Shown here piece after piece: positions 35,693-45,790 of a stretch of DNA of 64,000 nt. The notes under the pieces are model-generated. The model ran no database searches and was not told the DNA's origin. It was given only the letters and a program-made list of their open reading frames with translations. This DNA is from Geminocystis herdmanii PCC 6308. GTDB lineage: Bacteria; Cyanobacteriota; Cyanobacteriia; Cyanobacteriales; Cyanobacteriaceae. Each line of letters opens with the position of its first letter. The first letter of the stretch is position 1. Made by a program: the position numbers and the translations under genes. Location of the stretch: contig NZ_CM001775.1 of the NCBI RefSeq assembly GCF_000332235.1, positions 2,917,770 through 2,981,769 of the forward strand, read 5' to 3'.

Positions 35693-36949
35693 TTAGGCGA
35701 TCGCCAATGTTTGACTAATAGCGTCTCTTAGTAATGGCGCTTTATCAGTTTTTTCCCAAGGCAAATCTAAATCTGTCCGTCCAAAATGTCCGTAGGCGGC
35801 TACGTCTTGATAAAAACGTCCGTTTCTTTGGGCAGGTAAAGAACGCAAATTGAACATTTGAATAATACCAGCAGGACGTAAATCAAAATTAGCCTTGACT
35901 AAGGGTAATAATTTTTCTTCGGGGACGGTAGCAGTGCCAAAAGTTTCGATAAAAATACTTACAGGTTGAGCAACACCGATGGCGTAACTAACTTGTACTT
36001 CGCATTTAGTGGCTAAACCAGCCGCTACAATATTTTTTGCCACATAGCGACAAGCATAGGAGGCACTTCGATCGACCTTAGTGGGGTCTTTACCAGAGAA
36101 AGCACCGCCACCATGACGGGAATAACCGCCATAGGTATCGATAATAATTTTACGCCCTGTTAAACCTGAATCTCCTTGAGGACCGCCAATGACAAATTTA
36201 CCAGTAGGATTGAGTAAGAAACGAGTTTTATCCGTTGGTTTTAGTTGTAAATCGTGGAAAACAGGGTTAACTACTACCTCTTGAATTGCTTCCCGTAAGG
36301 TGGCTTGAATGGCGTTATTATCGGTAATATTGCCAATGGTTGCGCTGTGTTGAGTGGAAATTAGAATAGTATCAATACCTACAGGAATACCATCTTCATA
36401 GGCGATCGTAACTTGAGTTTTGCCATCGGGTCCTAAATAGGGTAATTCCCCAGATTTGCGCACTACCGCCAAACGTCTTGCCATGCGGTGAGCCAAACTA
36501 ATGGGTAAAGGCATTAATTCAGGAGTTTCATTACAAGCATATCCAAACATGATACCTTGATCTCCTGCACCAATTCGATCGAGTTCATCATCACTAAGAT
36601 TTTCGCGCTGTTCTTGAGCTTTGTCAACCCCTTGGGCAATATCCGCAGATTGCTCATCTAAAGCGATTAAAACCGAGCAACTATCGGCAGAAAAACCATT
36701 ACCAGCGTCAGTATAGCCAATATCGGCGATTTTTTTCCGAGCTAAATCAATATAATTGACATGAGCCTTCGATGAAATTTCTCCAGTAATCAAAACTAAA
36801 CCTGTGTTAACAACCACTTCCGCCGCCACACGACTAGAAGAATCTTCCGTTAACAAAGCATCTAAAATTGTATCGGAGATTTGGTCACAAATTTTGTCCG
36901 GATGCCCCTCTGTAACGGACTCGGACGTAAATAGATAGTTACGACTCAA
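35693..36949 (-). CDS. metK: S-adenosylmethionine synthetase
   Basis: A 418-residue enzyme that makes AdoMet from ATP and methionine. Landmarks are [20 protein letters not shown] at the N terminus, [12 protein letters not shown] in the middle, and the P-loop-like [16 protein letters not shown]. Slightly longer than the E. coli enzyme, as in other cyanobacteria. No SAM riboswitch is seen in the short divergent region upstream (shared with the methyltransferase at 37032). Confidence 0.97.
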   Translation of the reverse strand: MSRNYLFTSESVTEGHPDKICDQISDTILDALLTEDSSSRVAAEVVVNTGLVLITGEISSKAHVNYIDLARKKIADIGYTDAGNGFSADSCSVLIALDEQSADIAQGVDKAQEQRENLSDDELDRIGAGDQGIMFGYACNETPELMPLPISLAHRMARRLAVVRKSGELPYLGPDGKTQVTIAYEDGIPVGIDTILISTQHSATIGNITDNNAIQATLREAIQEVVVNPVFHDLQLKPTDKTRFLLNPTGKFVIGGPQGDSGLTGRKIIIDTYGGYSRHGGGAFSGKDPTKVDRSASYACRYVAKNIVAAGLATKCEVQVSYAIGVAQPVSIFIETFGTATVPEEKLLPLVKANFDLRPAGIIQMFNLRSLPAQRNGRFYQDVAAYGHFGRTDLDLPWEKTDKAPLLRDAISQTLAIA

Positions 36950-37031
36950 TTCTTTTATCCTCGATAATTTTTTATATCATCTTATACCATATAAGTTAAT
37001 ATTGCTATCAAACTATTAAAATAATCTCTAT

Positions 37032-37673
37032 ATGAATCAAGAATTTGATTATGGTTGGAAAAGTGAAAAACCCAATCATTCCCATAACTATTATTTACCC
37101 GCAATTTTGTCAATGTTACCTCCTCCCGTATCACCCACTGGCGAAAAAATCAAAATACTCGATTTAGGGTGTGGTAATGGCTCTCTTACTTCAAAGATTG
37201 CTGAAAAAGGCTTTAGTATTACAGGGATTGAAGAATCTGAGTCGGGAGTAAAAATAGCCTCCGAAAATTACACTAATTGTAGTTTTTTTGTAGGTAGTAT
37301 TTATGATTTAAAATATCAAGAACAAGGATTAGAAAATGCTTTTGATATTGTAATTTCATCAGATGTGATTGAGCATTTATTTTTTCCCAGAAAATTAATT
37401 GAAACAGCAAGACATTGTTTAAAACCTAACGGAAAACTTTTAATTACCACCCCTTATCACGGATATTGGAAAAATCTAGCTTTAGCTATTTCAGGAAAAT
37501 TTGATCAGCATTTTACAGTTTTATGGGATGGAGGGCATATAAAATTTTTCTCAGTTAAAACATTGACAGAATTATTAAAAGAAGGTGGGTTTACTGATAT
37601 TAAATTTAATTTTGTGGGAAGATTACCTTATTTGTGGAAAGGAATGTTAAGTCTTGCTACTATTAAAAAATAA
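37032..37673 (+). CDS. Class I SAM-dependent methyltransferase (UbiG-like)
   Basis: A 213-residue methyltransferase with SAM-binding motif I ILDLGCGNGSLT, acidic strand 2 ITGIEES and motif IV DIVISSDVIEHL. The GKLLITTPYHGYWKN segment is characteristic of UbiG-like/glycan-associated methyltransferases. The substrate is unknown. It is transcribed away from metK, from a shared promoter region. Confidence 0.88.
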   Translation: MNQEFDYGWKSEKPNHSHNYYLPAILSMLPPPVSPTGEKIKILDLGCGNGSLTSKIAEKGFSITGIEESESGVKIASENYTNCSFFVGSIYDLKYQEQGLENAFDIVISSDVIEHLFFPRKLIETARHCLKPNGKLLITTPYHGYWKNLALAISGKFDQHFTVLWDGGHIKFFSVKTLTELLKEGGFTDIKFNFVGRLPYLWKGMLSLATIKK

Positions 37674-37714
37674 GAAGCATTCATTATTAAACTATTTTAT
37701 TCGGAAATAATTTG

Positions 37715-38302
37715 TTGAAATTCTCTTTTAAAAATCTCAATATTTTAGTTAGTGGATTAATATTATTCTTTATTACTGCTTGTCAAAAAGAAATCAAAGA
37801 ATCTGACAATTTATCCACTATTTCCTCAGAAGAAAAACAAGCAATTATTAAACAAGTTTACAGTCAAGAAAAAGAAATAAATCTTTGCAATCAGCAAAGG
37901 GATAAAGAATTATCTCAAGATTCAGCTAATATATTTATTCTCAACGATCGAACCTATTTAATTGAAATAATTTGTTTTTTAGGGGCTTATCAAAGTAATT
38001 ATCAATACCTTTTGTTCGATCGAACTTCCGAAGAAATAACAGTAATTAATTTTGATACTTTTGATAATAGTACCGATAATTTAAAGTTAACAAATACTAA
38101 CACCATAAACGGCATGACAGATTTTGATGTGACAGAGCAAAGTTTAATGGTTATCAGCAAATCAAGGGGCATGGGAGATTGTGGCAGTTATGCTCAATAC
38201 GAATGGAATCTCGATCGATTTAAATTGATCGAATATCGATATAAAAAAGACTGTGATGAGGTATATTTACCCCCTGAAAATTATCCCCTTATTTATCCAT
38301 AA
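37715..38302 (+). CDS. Hypothetical lipoprotein
   Basis: A 195-residue protein with a signal peptide ending in the lipobox ITAC (Cys about residue 22), so it should be lipid-anchored on the outside of a membrane. Two consecutive TTG codons (37712 and 37715) are the only plausible starts. The mature part is acidic, with several Cys residues (CNQQRD, CFLGAY, DCGSYAQYEW, KKDCDE). It is not recognised beyond this. Confidence 0.65.
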   Translation: MKFSFKNLNILVSGLILFFITACQKEIKESDNLSTISSEEKQAIIKQVYSQEKEINLCNQQRDKELSQDSANIFILNDRTYLIEIICFLGAYQSNYQYLLFDRTSEEITVINFDTFDNSTDNLKLTNTNTINGMTDFDVTEQSLMVISKSRGMGDCGSYAQYEWNLDRFKLIEYRYKKDCDEVYLPPENYPLIYP

Positions 38303-38425
38303 AATTAGCTTTAAATTGTGCTTTTGTAATCTGCATTTTAATTTACTTTTATTTATTACCATTTCAATTAAATACTTAAAACTTATTACCTACCTCAGTT
38401 CGATATAATAAACCTTAAAAAATAA

Positions 38426-38482
38426 GTTTGTAGTGATGGCTTTAGCCATTTATTAATAAGCCTTTTAAGGCTTACTACGAAC
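38426..38482. repeat. Second MITE-like hairpin repeat (GTTTGTAGT...ACTACGAAC)
   Basis: 57 bp; same ends and the GGCTTTAGCC palindrome as 35577-35651, but with a different central palindrome (AAGCCTTTTAAGGCTT). The centre seems to evolve while keeping its own pairing. Confidence 0.7.
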
Positions 38483-38491
38483 TATAAATAT

Positions 38492-39847
38492 TTAATTATC
38501 ATGACTCAATTTTACCCCCCTAATAGCATAATCTAAAAGTTCGATCGGATGAATAACTTGAATTTCCTTCCCTTGTAATTGTAAATGTTTAGCAATTTGC
38601 AACGAGCATCCGGGGTTAGGAGAAGCAATAATTTCCGCCCCCGTATTTAATAAATTACGCACTTTTTGCTCCCCTAATTCATTAGCAACATCAGGCTGTA
38701 ACAAATTATAAACTCCTGCACTGCCACAACATAAAGCATTATCTAAAGGCTCTTTTAACTCTAAATTAGGTATCTTTTGTAATAGTTGGCGAGGTTGTAA
38801 ACTAATTTTTTGCCCATGTAAAAGGTGACAAGCATCCTGATAAACTACCTTAATTTTATCGTCAGAAATGGGGGATAAATCTGTGTTTAAGCCTATTTCT
38901 GCTAAAAATTCTTGAATATCCCTGACTTTACTCACAAAATCTTCCGCTTTACTTAAATATTGTGGATCATCCGCTAAAATATGATGATATTCTTTAAGGG
39001 TATGTCCACAACCTGCTGCATTGATGATAATATAGTCCACATCGGTATCAGCAAAACTGTCAATCATTTGACGTACAATACTTTGAGCCTGATTTTCTTG
39101 CCCTTGATGCGCAGGTAACGCCCCACAACATCCCTGAGTTTTCGGAATCACCACTTCACAACCATTGGCAGTTAAAACCCTTACTGTAGCTTCATTTACT
39201 GAATCGAAAAATAATCTTTGCACACATCCCAACACCACCCCAACTCGATACCTTTTTTCTCCCTTCGCCGAAATAGTATAAGGATATTTTTTGTTAAGGG
39301 ATTTAAGATTAATACGAGGCAAAATTGACTCCATGGAGGCAATGCGGGGGAAATATTTAAGGATTCCCGTTTTTTTCACGAGGGTTTGTAATCCAGACAC
39401 TTGATAAAACCACAGCAAAGGCAAAAATATAGTTAATCTTTCTGGATAGGGAAAGATGTTAAAAATAATAGTGCGGAGGAATTTTTCCCAAAGGTTGCGA
39501 GGCTGATTTCTTTCGACTTGAGGGCGCACGGCGGAGATTAATTGATCATATTGTACACCCGAAGGGCAAGTACTGACACAGGCTAAACAACCCAAACAAC
39601 TGTCAAAATGTTGAGCGGTGGTATCATCTAAACTGGCTTCTCCTTTGTTAATGGCATCCATCAAATAAATTCTCCCCCTAGGAGAGTCCATTTCTTTGCC
39701 GATGACTCGATAACTTGGGCAAGTGGATAAACAGAAGCCACAATGTACACATTGATCAACTAAAGATTGGGCAGGGGGATTTTTGAAATCAAAGCCTTTA
39801 ATATTTTCTTCGGGTAAGTTTAATTCTGATGTTGTCGGGCTATTCAT
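38492..39847 (-). CDS. glcF: Glycolate oxidase iron-sulfur subunit GlcF
   Basis: A 451-residue protein with two 4Fe-4S motifs near the N terminus (CVHCGFCLSTCPSY and CLGCLACVSTCPSG), then two CCG-type cysteine-rich domains (CCGALPAHQG... and CCGSAGVYN...). It passes electrons from glycolate oxidation to the quinone pool, in photorespiration with the flavin subunit GlcD, which is not in the window. Related Fe-S oxidoreductases (lactate, G3P) share the layout, but GlcF fits best in length and order. Confidence 0.88.
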   Translation of the reverse strand: MNSPTTSELNLPEENIKGFDFKNPPAQSLVDQCVHCGFCLSTCPSYRVIGKEMDSPRGRIYLMDAINKGEASLDDTTAQHFDSCLGCLACVSTCPSGVQYDQLISAVRPQVERNQPRNLWEKFLRTIIFNIFPYPERLTIFLPLLWFYQVSGLQTLVKKTGILKYFPRIASMESILPRINLKSLNKKYPYTISAKGEKRYRVGVVLGCVQRLFFDSVNEATVRVLTANGCEVVIPKTQGCCGALPAHQGQENQAQSIVRQMIDSFADTDVDYIIINAAGCGHTLKEYHHILADDPQYLSKAEDFVSKVRDIQEFLAEIGLNTDLSPISDDKIKVVYQDACHLLHGQKISLQPRQLLQKIPNLELKEPLDNALCCGSAGVYNLLQPDVANELGEQKVRNLLNTGAEIIASPNPGCSLQIAKHLQLQGKEIQVIHPIELLDYAIRGVKLSHDN

Positions 39848-39992
39848 TAATTTATTTATGTCTATAGAAACGATAGATTTTACTGTAGTTTAGTAAAATA
39901 GGATTATTTACTAACTTATCCTATAACGATTAGGAATGGAAAATAAGACAAAACAAATCAAAAATATAAACTAATTTTAAACTTAAATTTAT

Positions 39993-40418
39993 ATGAAAAA
40001 AATAGGAGATTTAGGAGAAGATATTATTGCTCAATATTTAGTTAATAATGATTATGAAATACTCGATCGAGCTTGGCATTCTCTTTGGGGAGAAATTGAT
40101 ATAATAGCTCAAAAACTATCAGAAAAAAACCTAATTTTTGTAGAGGTAAAAACGAGAAATATGAGAAATTGGGATAATGATGGTATGTACGCAGTCAGTA
40201 AAACTAAACAAAAAAAACTAAGGTTAACTGCGGAAAGTTTTTTGAGTAAAAATCCTGCTTTTGCCCTATTTAATTGCCGTTTTGATGTGGCTTTATTAAC
40301 TTATCAAAAAGATATTAAAAATAATAATCTATCTTCAGATAATATCTTATTTAATCAAAATATTTACTATAAAAATTATCAATTTAATTTAGTGGACTAT
40401 ATAGAAAATGCTTTTTAA
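39993..40418 (+). CDS. yraN: YraN family protein (UPF0102)
   Basis: A 141-residue member of the restriction-endonuclease-like UPF0102 family: GEDIIAQYLVNNDYEILDRAW, then WGEIDIIAQ (E-x-D) and FVEVKTR (E-x-K). These are the PD-(D/E)XK-type residues. It may be a DNA/RNA structure nuclease, but the biological role is unsettled. The C-terminal region is slightly longer than in E. coli. Confidence 0.9.
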   Translation: MKKIGDLGEDIIAQYLVNNDYEILDRAWHSLWGEIDIIAQKLSEKNLIFVEVKTRNMRNWDNDGMYAVSKTKQKKLRLTAESFLSKNPAFALFNCRFDVALLTYQKDIKNNNLSSDNILFNQNIYYKNYQFNLVDYIENAF

Positions 40419-40488
40419 TAACTAGCATTTCATAAAAAAATAAGGTGGACAATGCCCACCCTACCAACGACTATTTTATTACAATTTA

Positions 40489-40689
40489 TTAACTTAAAGA
40501 AGCATGACTACGATCGTAACTTACACGAAAACTAGCGTTAGGTTTGCCTTGGGTGGGATTCCAATATTCTGAAGGGTTAATATCCATACCGATTTCTACA
40601 GCAGTTCGTCCTAACATTGATTGTTGACGATTTTTAATCATTTTATGATGACGCATCATTAAGGCACGGGCTTGATTTTGAGTATCCAT
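40489..40689 (-). CDS. Small conserved cyanobacterial-type hypothetical protein
   Basis: About 66 residues from the ATG at 40689 (MDTQNQARALMMRHHKMI...). An upstream start at 40737 would add 16 basic residues. It contains SMLGRTAVEIGMDINPSEYWN. The N-terminal helix is rich in His/Arg/Met. I do not recognise a named family. Confidence 0.6.
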   Translation of the reverse strand: MDTQNQARALMMRHHKMIKNRQQSMLGRTAVEIGMDINPSEYWNPTQGKPNASFRVSYDRSHASLS

Positions 40690-40737
40690 ATATCTTTGTC
40701 TCCTAAATTTTTTTTCATATATCCATATTTTAAACAA

Positions 40738-41053
40738 AATTCTGTATAATTAGCTACTAAAATCAGGAATTTTAATAAAACTTAATAAAATAATGGATAA
40801 TTAAAAATTGAAAATTGAGAATGAAGAATATTAGAGATAACCAAAAATTTGAGAATGAAACAGCCCTGCATTCCTAAGAGTTATGGATTAACTCCTAAAA
40901 CTTTCCATTAATCATTACTTTTTATGATGGATAATTACAAAATATTAAAATAAAAAGTAATTTTGATCTAATAATTTTGTTTTGCGTTACACTCTTAAAA
41001 ACTCTAAAATGAAAAAGTGTTTACAAATCTTAATATTTTTCTAAGTTTTTACT
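40738..41053. other. Intergenic AT-rich region
   Basis: 316 bp of AT-rich sequence between divergent small genes. Isolated GAATGAAG/AATTGAAAATTGAG pieces resemble the heptad repeats seen elsewhere. No gene seen. Confidence 0.5.
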
Positions 41054-41308
41054 ATGATGATTCCCTGTTTTGATGTTGATATTGATTCTTCTTCTATGAC
41101 AACGAATAATTCTATTTCCGAAGAAATGGTAGCCCAAGCCATCGCTAATGTGGTGAAATCAGCTCGTTATCAAGGAAAATCTTTAGAGGATTTAATCGCA
41201 GAAGTTTTACAAGATGATCCTATATTAGACTCAGTACAAAGACAATGGTTGAGTAAAATTGTGACTCAGGCATGGAATATGAGTTCTCAGTTTTCCATGC
41301 ACAGTTGA
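41054..41308 (+). CDS. Small hypothetical protein
   Basis: An 84-residue protein, with helical segments ISEEMVAQAIANVVKSARYQG and LEDLIAEVLQDD. It may start at 41054 or at the in-frame ATG at 41096. It stands upstream of the dihydroorotase-like gene on the same strand (57 bp apart). No family recognised. Confidence 0.6.
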   Translation: MMIPCFDVDIDSSSMTTNNSISEEMVAQAIANVVKSARYQGKSLEDLIAEVLQDDPILDSVQRQWLSKIVTQAWNMSSQFSMHS

Positions 41309-41364
41309 TTCTTTAAGGTATAATTACTCAGGTGAGATAGGTTTCATCAGGAAATCTAGTTTTA

Positions 41365-42624
41365 ATGGGAATCATGGTGAATAATAGACAACTTTTTCAA
41401 CAAATAAGAATTTTAGACCCCATATCACAAATCGATCGAGTTAGTGATATATTATTGAATCAAGGTATCATCACAGAAATTAGTGATCAGATTATCTCCC
41501 ATGATGAAAAAACAGAAATTATTGACGGTAAGGGGTTAATTATAGCACCTGCATTGGTTGATTTGTATAGTCAAAGTGGTGAGCCGGGCGACGAAGAAAG
41601 AGAAACCTTAAAAAGTTTAACGGAAGCCTCCCAAGCTGGAGGTTTTTCGAGGGTAGGGATTTTACCAAATACTAATCCCGTCATCGACAATCCTAGTGTG
41701 GTGTCATGGATAAAACAAAAAACCGCCCATAATCCAACTCAATTCTACATCTGGGGGGCATTAACTCAAAATTTGGCAGGTGCAATCATTGCGCCGTTAG
41801 CAGAATTAGCCGAAGCGGGAGTGATTGGTTTTACTGACAATCGCCCCCATAGTAATTTACAGTTAGTGAGGAAGTTGTTAGAATATGCACAACCTTTTAA
41901 TTTACCGGTGGCTTTAGTGCCAACAAATATAGAGTTAAGAGGTAATGGAGTAATCAGAGAAAGTCGTACTTCCATTCGTTTGGGTTTAGTGGGAAATCCA
42001 GACATTGCGGAAACCATTGCTATTGCTTCTCTTTTAGAATTGGTATCCCTCACAAAAACTCCTATTCATTTAATGCGTATCTCTACAGCGCGAGGAGTAC
42101 AATTAATTAAACAAGCCAAAGAAAATAATTTACCTGTTACTGCCAGTGTGAATTGGCATCATTTAATTTTAAATACGGAAATTATTGCTAGTTATAACCC
42201 TAATTTAAAATTTGAACCTCCTTTAGGTACTGAAATCGATCGAATTGCTTTAGTACAGGGTATTAAAAATAATATCATAGACTCGATCGCTGTGGATCAT
42301 ACTCCTTATACTTATGAGGAAAAAACCGTTGCTTTTGCCCAAGCACCCCAAGGCTCGATCGGGCTAGAATTAATATTACCGTTATTGTGGGAAAATCTGG
42401 TTATCACGGGGGAATTGTCGGCTTTGGAATTATGGCGCAGTTTGAGTATTAATCCCTTAAAATGTTTAAAACAAGAACCTATGGGGATACAAGTAGGAAA
42501 ACCTGCGGAATTAGTCTTATTTTCACCACAACAATCATGGATGGTAACTCCTTCCCAACTCAAATCTTTATCTTTTAATACCTATTGGTTAGATCAACAA
42601 ATTAATGGAAAATTGATATTATAG
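41365..42624 (+). CDS. Dihydroorotase-like protein, probably non-catalytic
   Basis: A 419-residue amidohydrolase of the PyrC/dihydroorotase subgroup: GILPNTNPVIDN, AVDHTPYTYEEK and GSIGLELILPLL are family hallmarks. But the metal-binding HxH at the end of strand 1 is replaced by LVDLYSQSGEPG, so the first two His ligands are missing. In other bacteria such pseudo-dihydroorotases support aspartate transcarbamoylase structurally; that role here is inference. A true pyrC should be elsewhere. The first Met could also be at 41374. Confidence 0.85.
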   Translation: MGIMVNNRQLFQQIRILDPISQIDRVSDILLNQGIITEISDQIISHDEKTEIIDGKGLIIAPALVDLYSQSGEPGDEERETLKSLTEASQAGGFSRVGILPNTNPVIDNPSVVSWIKQKTAHNPTQFYIWGALTQNLAGAIIAPLAELAEAGVIGFTDNRPHSNLQLVRKLLEYAQPFNLPVALVPTNIELRGNGVIRESRTSIRLGLVGNPDIAETIAIASLLELVSLTKTPIHLMRISTARGVQLIKQAKENNLPVTASVNWHHLILNTEIIASYNPNLKFEPPLGTEIDRIALVQGIKNNIIDSIAVDHTPYTYEEKTVAFAQAPQGSIGLELILPLLWENLVITGELSALELWRSLSINPLKCLKQEPMGIQVGKPAELVLFSPQQSWMVTPSQLKSLSFNTYWLDQQINGKLIL

Positions 42625-42699
42625 TAATTTCTACCCTCATGAGGTGCGCTATCTTTAGATTTTCATTGAAACTAATGTAAATCAAGATGAAATCATACT

Positions 42700-43158
42700 C
42701 TATATTTCTTCTTTTTGCATTTGTTGAAGAATGCTCACAAAATCCTCAATACTGGTAAACTTGCCATACACAGAAGCAAATCGAACATAAGCGACTTCTG
42801 ACAAACTACTCAAATGACTTAATACCAATTCACCGATGGATTGAGTTGTGATTTCTCTCATAAAATTTTCTTCTATTTCTAACTCAATATTTTCTACCAA
42901 CGACTCTAAAAACTCTGCCTCAATACCTGTTTTTTCACACGCCCTGACTATACCTCTTAATATCTTAGATCGATCGAAAGATTCCTTACTACCATCTTTC
43001 TTAATTACCGTAATCGGTACAAATTCAATTCTTTCATAGGTAGTAAAACGATGTCCACAATCTAAACACTCCCTTCTACGCCTGATACTCTGTCCTTTTT
43101 CCGTCGTGCGAGATTCCAACACCTTACTATTATCAGAGCTACAAGAAGGGCATAACAT
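42700..43158 (-). CDS. nrdR: Transcriptional repressor NrdR
   Basis: A 152-residue regulator of ribonucleotide reductase genes. The N-terminal zinc ribbon has MLCPSC and CLDCGHRF, followed by the ATP-cone domain [20 protein letters not shown]. It senses ATP/dATP and binds NrdR boxes. It is one of the best conserved small regulators, and the length is normal. Confidence 0.96.
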   Translation of the reverse strand: MLCPSCSSDNSKVLESRTTEKGQSIRRRRECLDCGHRFTTYERIEFVPITVIKKDGSKESFDRSKILRGIVRACEKTGIEAEFLESLVENIELEIEENFMREITTQSIGELVLSHLSSLSEVAYVRFASVYGKFTSIEDFVSILQQMQKEEI

Positions 43159-43361
43159 ATTTTTTTAAATTTATTTAATCACTAAACAATAAGTATCTCT
43201 AGGGTAGGCATTGCCCACAAAACCCTAGTATGAAAAAAAGCCTCTTTCCCATATATCTTAGCTAAATCAGAGACTTAATGAAGATATAACGATGAAAAAG
43301 ACTTTTTAATTACATTAAAACTAAGGAAAAAACTATCAATTATTCCTTAGTAACTTGAAAA

Positions 43362-43457
43362 TTACTTGTTAATTTTAGGAGGCTCACGAAATGCTACAGC
43401 GAAAAATAATACTGAGATCATCATAGCCAACACGAGAATATAAGCAACACTTTCCAT
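43362..43457 (-). CDS. psbT: Photosystem II protein T (PsbT)
   Basis: A 31-residue single-helix protein: MESVAYILVLAMMISVLFFA, then FREPPKINK. It matches PsbT, a small subunit at the PSII dimer interface that stabilises the acceptor side. It lies 80 bp downstream of psbB on the same strand, the usual psbB-psbT pair. Confidence 0.95.
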   Translation of the reverse strand: MESVAYILVLAMMISVLFFAVAFREPPKINK

Positions 43458-43537
43458 TTTATTTTCTCTATATGGTAATTTTTATTTGATAAAAGAGGGG
43501 AATAGAAAGAAAAATCTCCCTATTCCTCATTCATAAA

Positions 43538-45070
43538 TTATGCAGATTCTGGACGACGACTAGATTTATCCCCAACTTTTTGGAATAAACCCCATTCTAC
43601 TTGTTCTGGGTCTAAGTCTGGATCGATACCGGCAAATACATCACGGAATAATGTACGCGCACCGTGCCAAATATGACCAAAGAAGAATAGTAATGCAAAA
43701 CAAGCATGACCAAAAGTAAACCAACCACGAGTGCTGGTACGGAATACACCGTCAGAATTTAAGGTTTCAGTATCAAAGGCAAAAGGTTCACCTAATTGTG
43801 CTTTACGCGCATAGCGTTTAACATCAAGAGGATCACTAAAGGTTTTACCATCTAACTCACCACCTAAGAAACTAACAGTAACGCCAGTTTGCTCAATACT
43901 TAAAGCGGATTCAGCACGACGGAAAGGAATATCCGCACGAACTACACCATCGGCATCGGTTAAAACTACGGGGAAGGTTTCAAAGAAGTTAGGAAGACGG
44001 CGTAAGAATAATTCGTTACCATCTTTATCCTTAAATACGGGATGTCCTAACCAACCTTGAGCAATACCGTCTCCTTTATCCATTGCACCAGTACGGAATA
44101 AACCACCTTTAGCGGGGCTATTTCCTACATAGTCATAGAATGCTAGTTTTTCAGGAATTGCTTCCCATGCTTCCTCAGCAGTTGCACCATCAGCGATACT
44201 GGTTTCTACTCGACGTTGAATTTCTTGTTGATAGTACCCTTGATCCCATTGATAACGGGTAGGTCCAAATAATTCTACGGGGGTAGTGGCGTTACCATAC
44301 CACATTGTTCCAGCTACTACGAAAGCGGCAAAGAATACTGCTGCGATACTGCTAGAAAGTACGGTTTCAATGTTCCCCATACGAAGGGCTTTATAAAGTC
44401 TTTCGGGAGGACGAACGCTGAGGTGGAATAAACCTGCAATAATACCAACGATACCTGCTGCAATGTGGTGAGCTACGACACCACCTGGGTTAAAGGGGTT
44501 AAAACCAGCAGGTCCCCATTCTGGTGCTACGGGTTGAACGTGACCAGTTAAAGCATAAGGATCAGATATCCACATACCCGGTCCCCATAATCCTGTTAGG
44601 TGGAATGCACCAAAACCGAAACAGAGTAATCCAGATAAGAATAAGTGAATCCCGAACATTTTAGGTAAATCGAGAGCCGGTTCACCTGTACGGGAGTCGG
44701 TGAATAATTCTAAGTCCCAGAATACCCAGTGCCATACGGCGGCTAAGAATAAGAGTCCAGAGAGGACGATATGCGCGATCGCAACACCTTCAAAAGACCA
44801 GAAGCCCGGATCAATACCTGTTTCTCCGGTGATACTCCAACCACCCCAAGAACCTGTTACCCCTAGACGTGCCATAAAGGGTAAAACGAACATTCCTTGT
44901 CTCCACATGGGATTCAACACGGCATCGCTAGGATCAAATACAGCTAGTTCATATAAAGCCATAGATCCCGCCCAACCTGCTACTAATGCGGTGTGCATTA
45001 AATGCACTGCAATTAAACGACCGGGATCGTTAATTACAACTGTATGTACTCTGTACCAAGGTAGTCCCAT
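43538..45070 (-). CDS. psbB: Photosystem II CP47 chlorophyll protein
   Basis: A 510-residue inner antenna of photosystem II, with six membrane helices and a large lumenal loop between helices 5 and 6. It begins [19 protein letters not shown], the typical N terminus; conserved His residues for chlorophyll are visible in [33 protein letters not shown] and [20 protein letters not shown]. It is probably co-transcribed with psbT. Codon use is richer in C/G than in the accessory genes, as expected for a highly expressed gene. Confidence 0.98.
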   Translation of the reverse strand: MGLPWYRVHTVVINDPGRLIAVHLMHTALVAGWAGSMALYELAVFDPSDAVLNPMWRQGMFVLPFMARLGVTGSWGGWSITGETGIDPGFWSFEGVAIAHIVLSGLLFLAAVWHWVFWDLELFTDSRTGEPALDLPKMFGIHLFLSGLLCFGFGAFHLTGLWGPGMWISDPYALTGHVQPVAPEWGPAGFNPFNPGGVVAHHIAAGIVGIIAGLFHLSVRPPERLYKALRMGNIETVLSSSIAAVFFAAFVVAGTMWYGNATTPVELFGPTRYQWDQGYYQQEIQRRVETSIADGATAEEAWEAIPEKLAFYDYVGNSPAKGGLFRTGAMDKGDGIAQGWLGHPVFKDKDGNELFLRRLPNFFETFPVVLTDADGVVRADIPFRRAESALSIEQTGVTVSFLGGELDGKTFSDPLDVKRYARKAQLGEPFAFDTETLNSDGVFRTSTRGWFTFGHACFALLFFFGHIWHGARTLFRDVFAGIDPDLDPEQVEWGLFQKVGDKSSRRPESA

Positions 45071-45253
45071 CGACTACGCTCCTCCTATTATTGTGATTTT
45101 TACTAAATTCGGGATAGATCCAGTTTACTATAACCGTTGAGGGTTTTGTCTTTCAAAACGAATTTTGAATAGATTTACCCTATGATCTTAATTTTATGTT
45201 AAAAATTCTATCTTTTATTAGAACTTATGGCAAGATATTTTTTCTGTGAATGA

Positions 45254-45295
45254 GGAATTAAGAATTAAGAATTAAGAATTAAGAATTAAGAATTA
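45254..45295. repeat. Tandem heptad (GAATTAA)n
   Basis: About six copies of AGAATTA/GAATTAA in the leader of the DUF4332 gene. Confidence 0.85.
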
Positions 45296-45324
45296 AAAAC
45301 TCCTCACTATTAACTATTCATTCT

Positions 45325-45732
45325 ATGAACTGTATTGATATAGCATTATTACCCGGTATAAGCCCGATCGATCTCAAAAACCTTAAATCTCTAGGTATAA
45401 ATACTAATTTAGCTTTGCTTCAATGGTCGATCGATCGGCAAAAACAAGAAGAATTAGCTCAAAAAATGGGAGTTAATCTTAAAAATATTTTGAAATGGAT
45501 TGCTCTAGCTGATTTATCCCGTTTGGAAAGTGTGGGAAATCAATATTGTGGTTTAATCTTACACTCAGGAATCTTATCCTGTCGTCAATTAAGCCAAGTA
45601 TCCGTACCTAAGTTACACCAACAAATTCTGCGTTTACAAGTAGCGACTTTAGGCAGAAAAGATTTATGTCCGCCCCTTCCCCTCGTAAAAACGTGGGTAA
45701 AAGAGGCAGGACAATTAGGAATTAGGAATTAG
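45325..45732 (+). CDS. DUF4332-like protein
   Basis: A 135-residue protein with two helix-hairpin-helix-like repeats: IALLPGISPIDLKNLKSLGI, then WIALADLSRLESVGNQYCGLI. These fit DUF4332, a domain akin to the DNA-binding HhH folds. It runs opposite to psbB and may bind DNA or act in a complex, but no function is known. The stop codon lies in an imperfect GGAATTA heptad run (45717-45735). Confidence 0.75.
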   Translation: MNCIDIALLPGISPIDLKNLKSLGINTNLALLQWSIDRQKQEELAQKMGVNLKNILKWIALADLSRLESVGNQYCGLILHSGILSCRQLSQVSVPKLHQQILRLQVATLGRKDLCPPLPLVKTWVKEAGQLGIRN

Positions 45733-45790
45733 GAATTCTTGTACCTATTATAAAGGGTATTTTTTGATTTGTCAACTTAAATCTAATTTT

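Noticed and set aside
40489-40689. PirA-like PII-interacting regulator
   Set aside because: Size and location are possible, but I cannot match the sequence to PirA with any confidence, so it is left as hypothetical.
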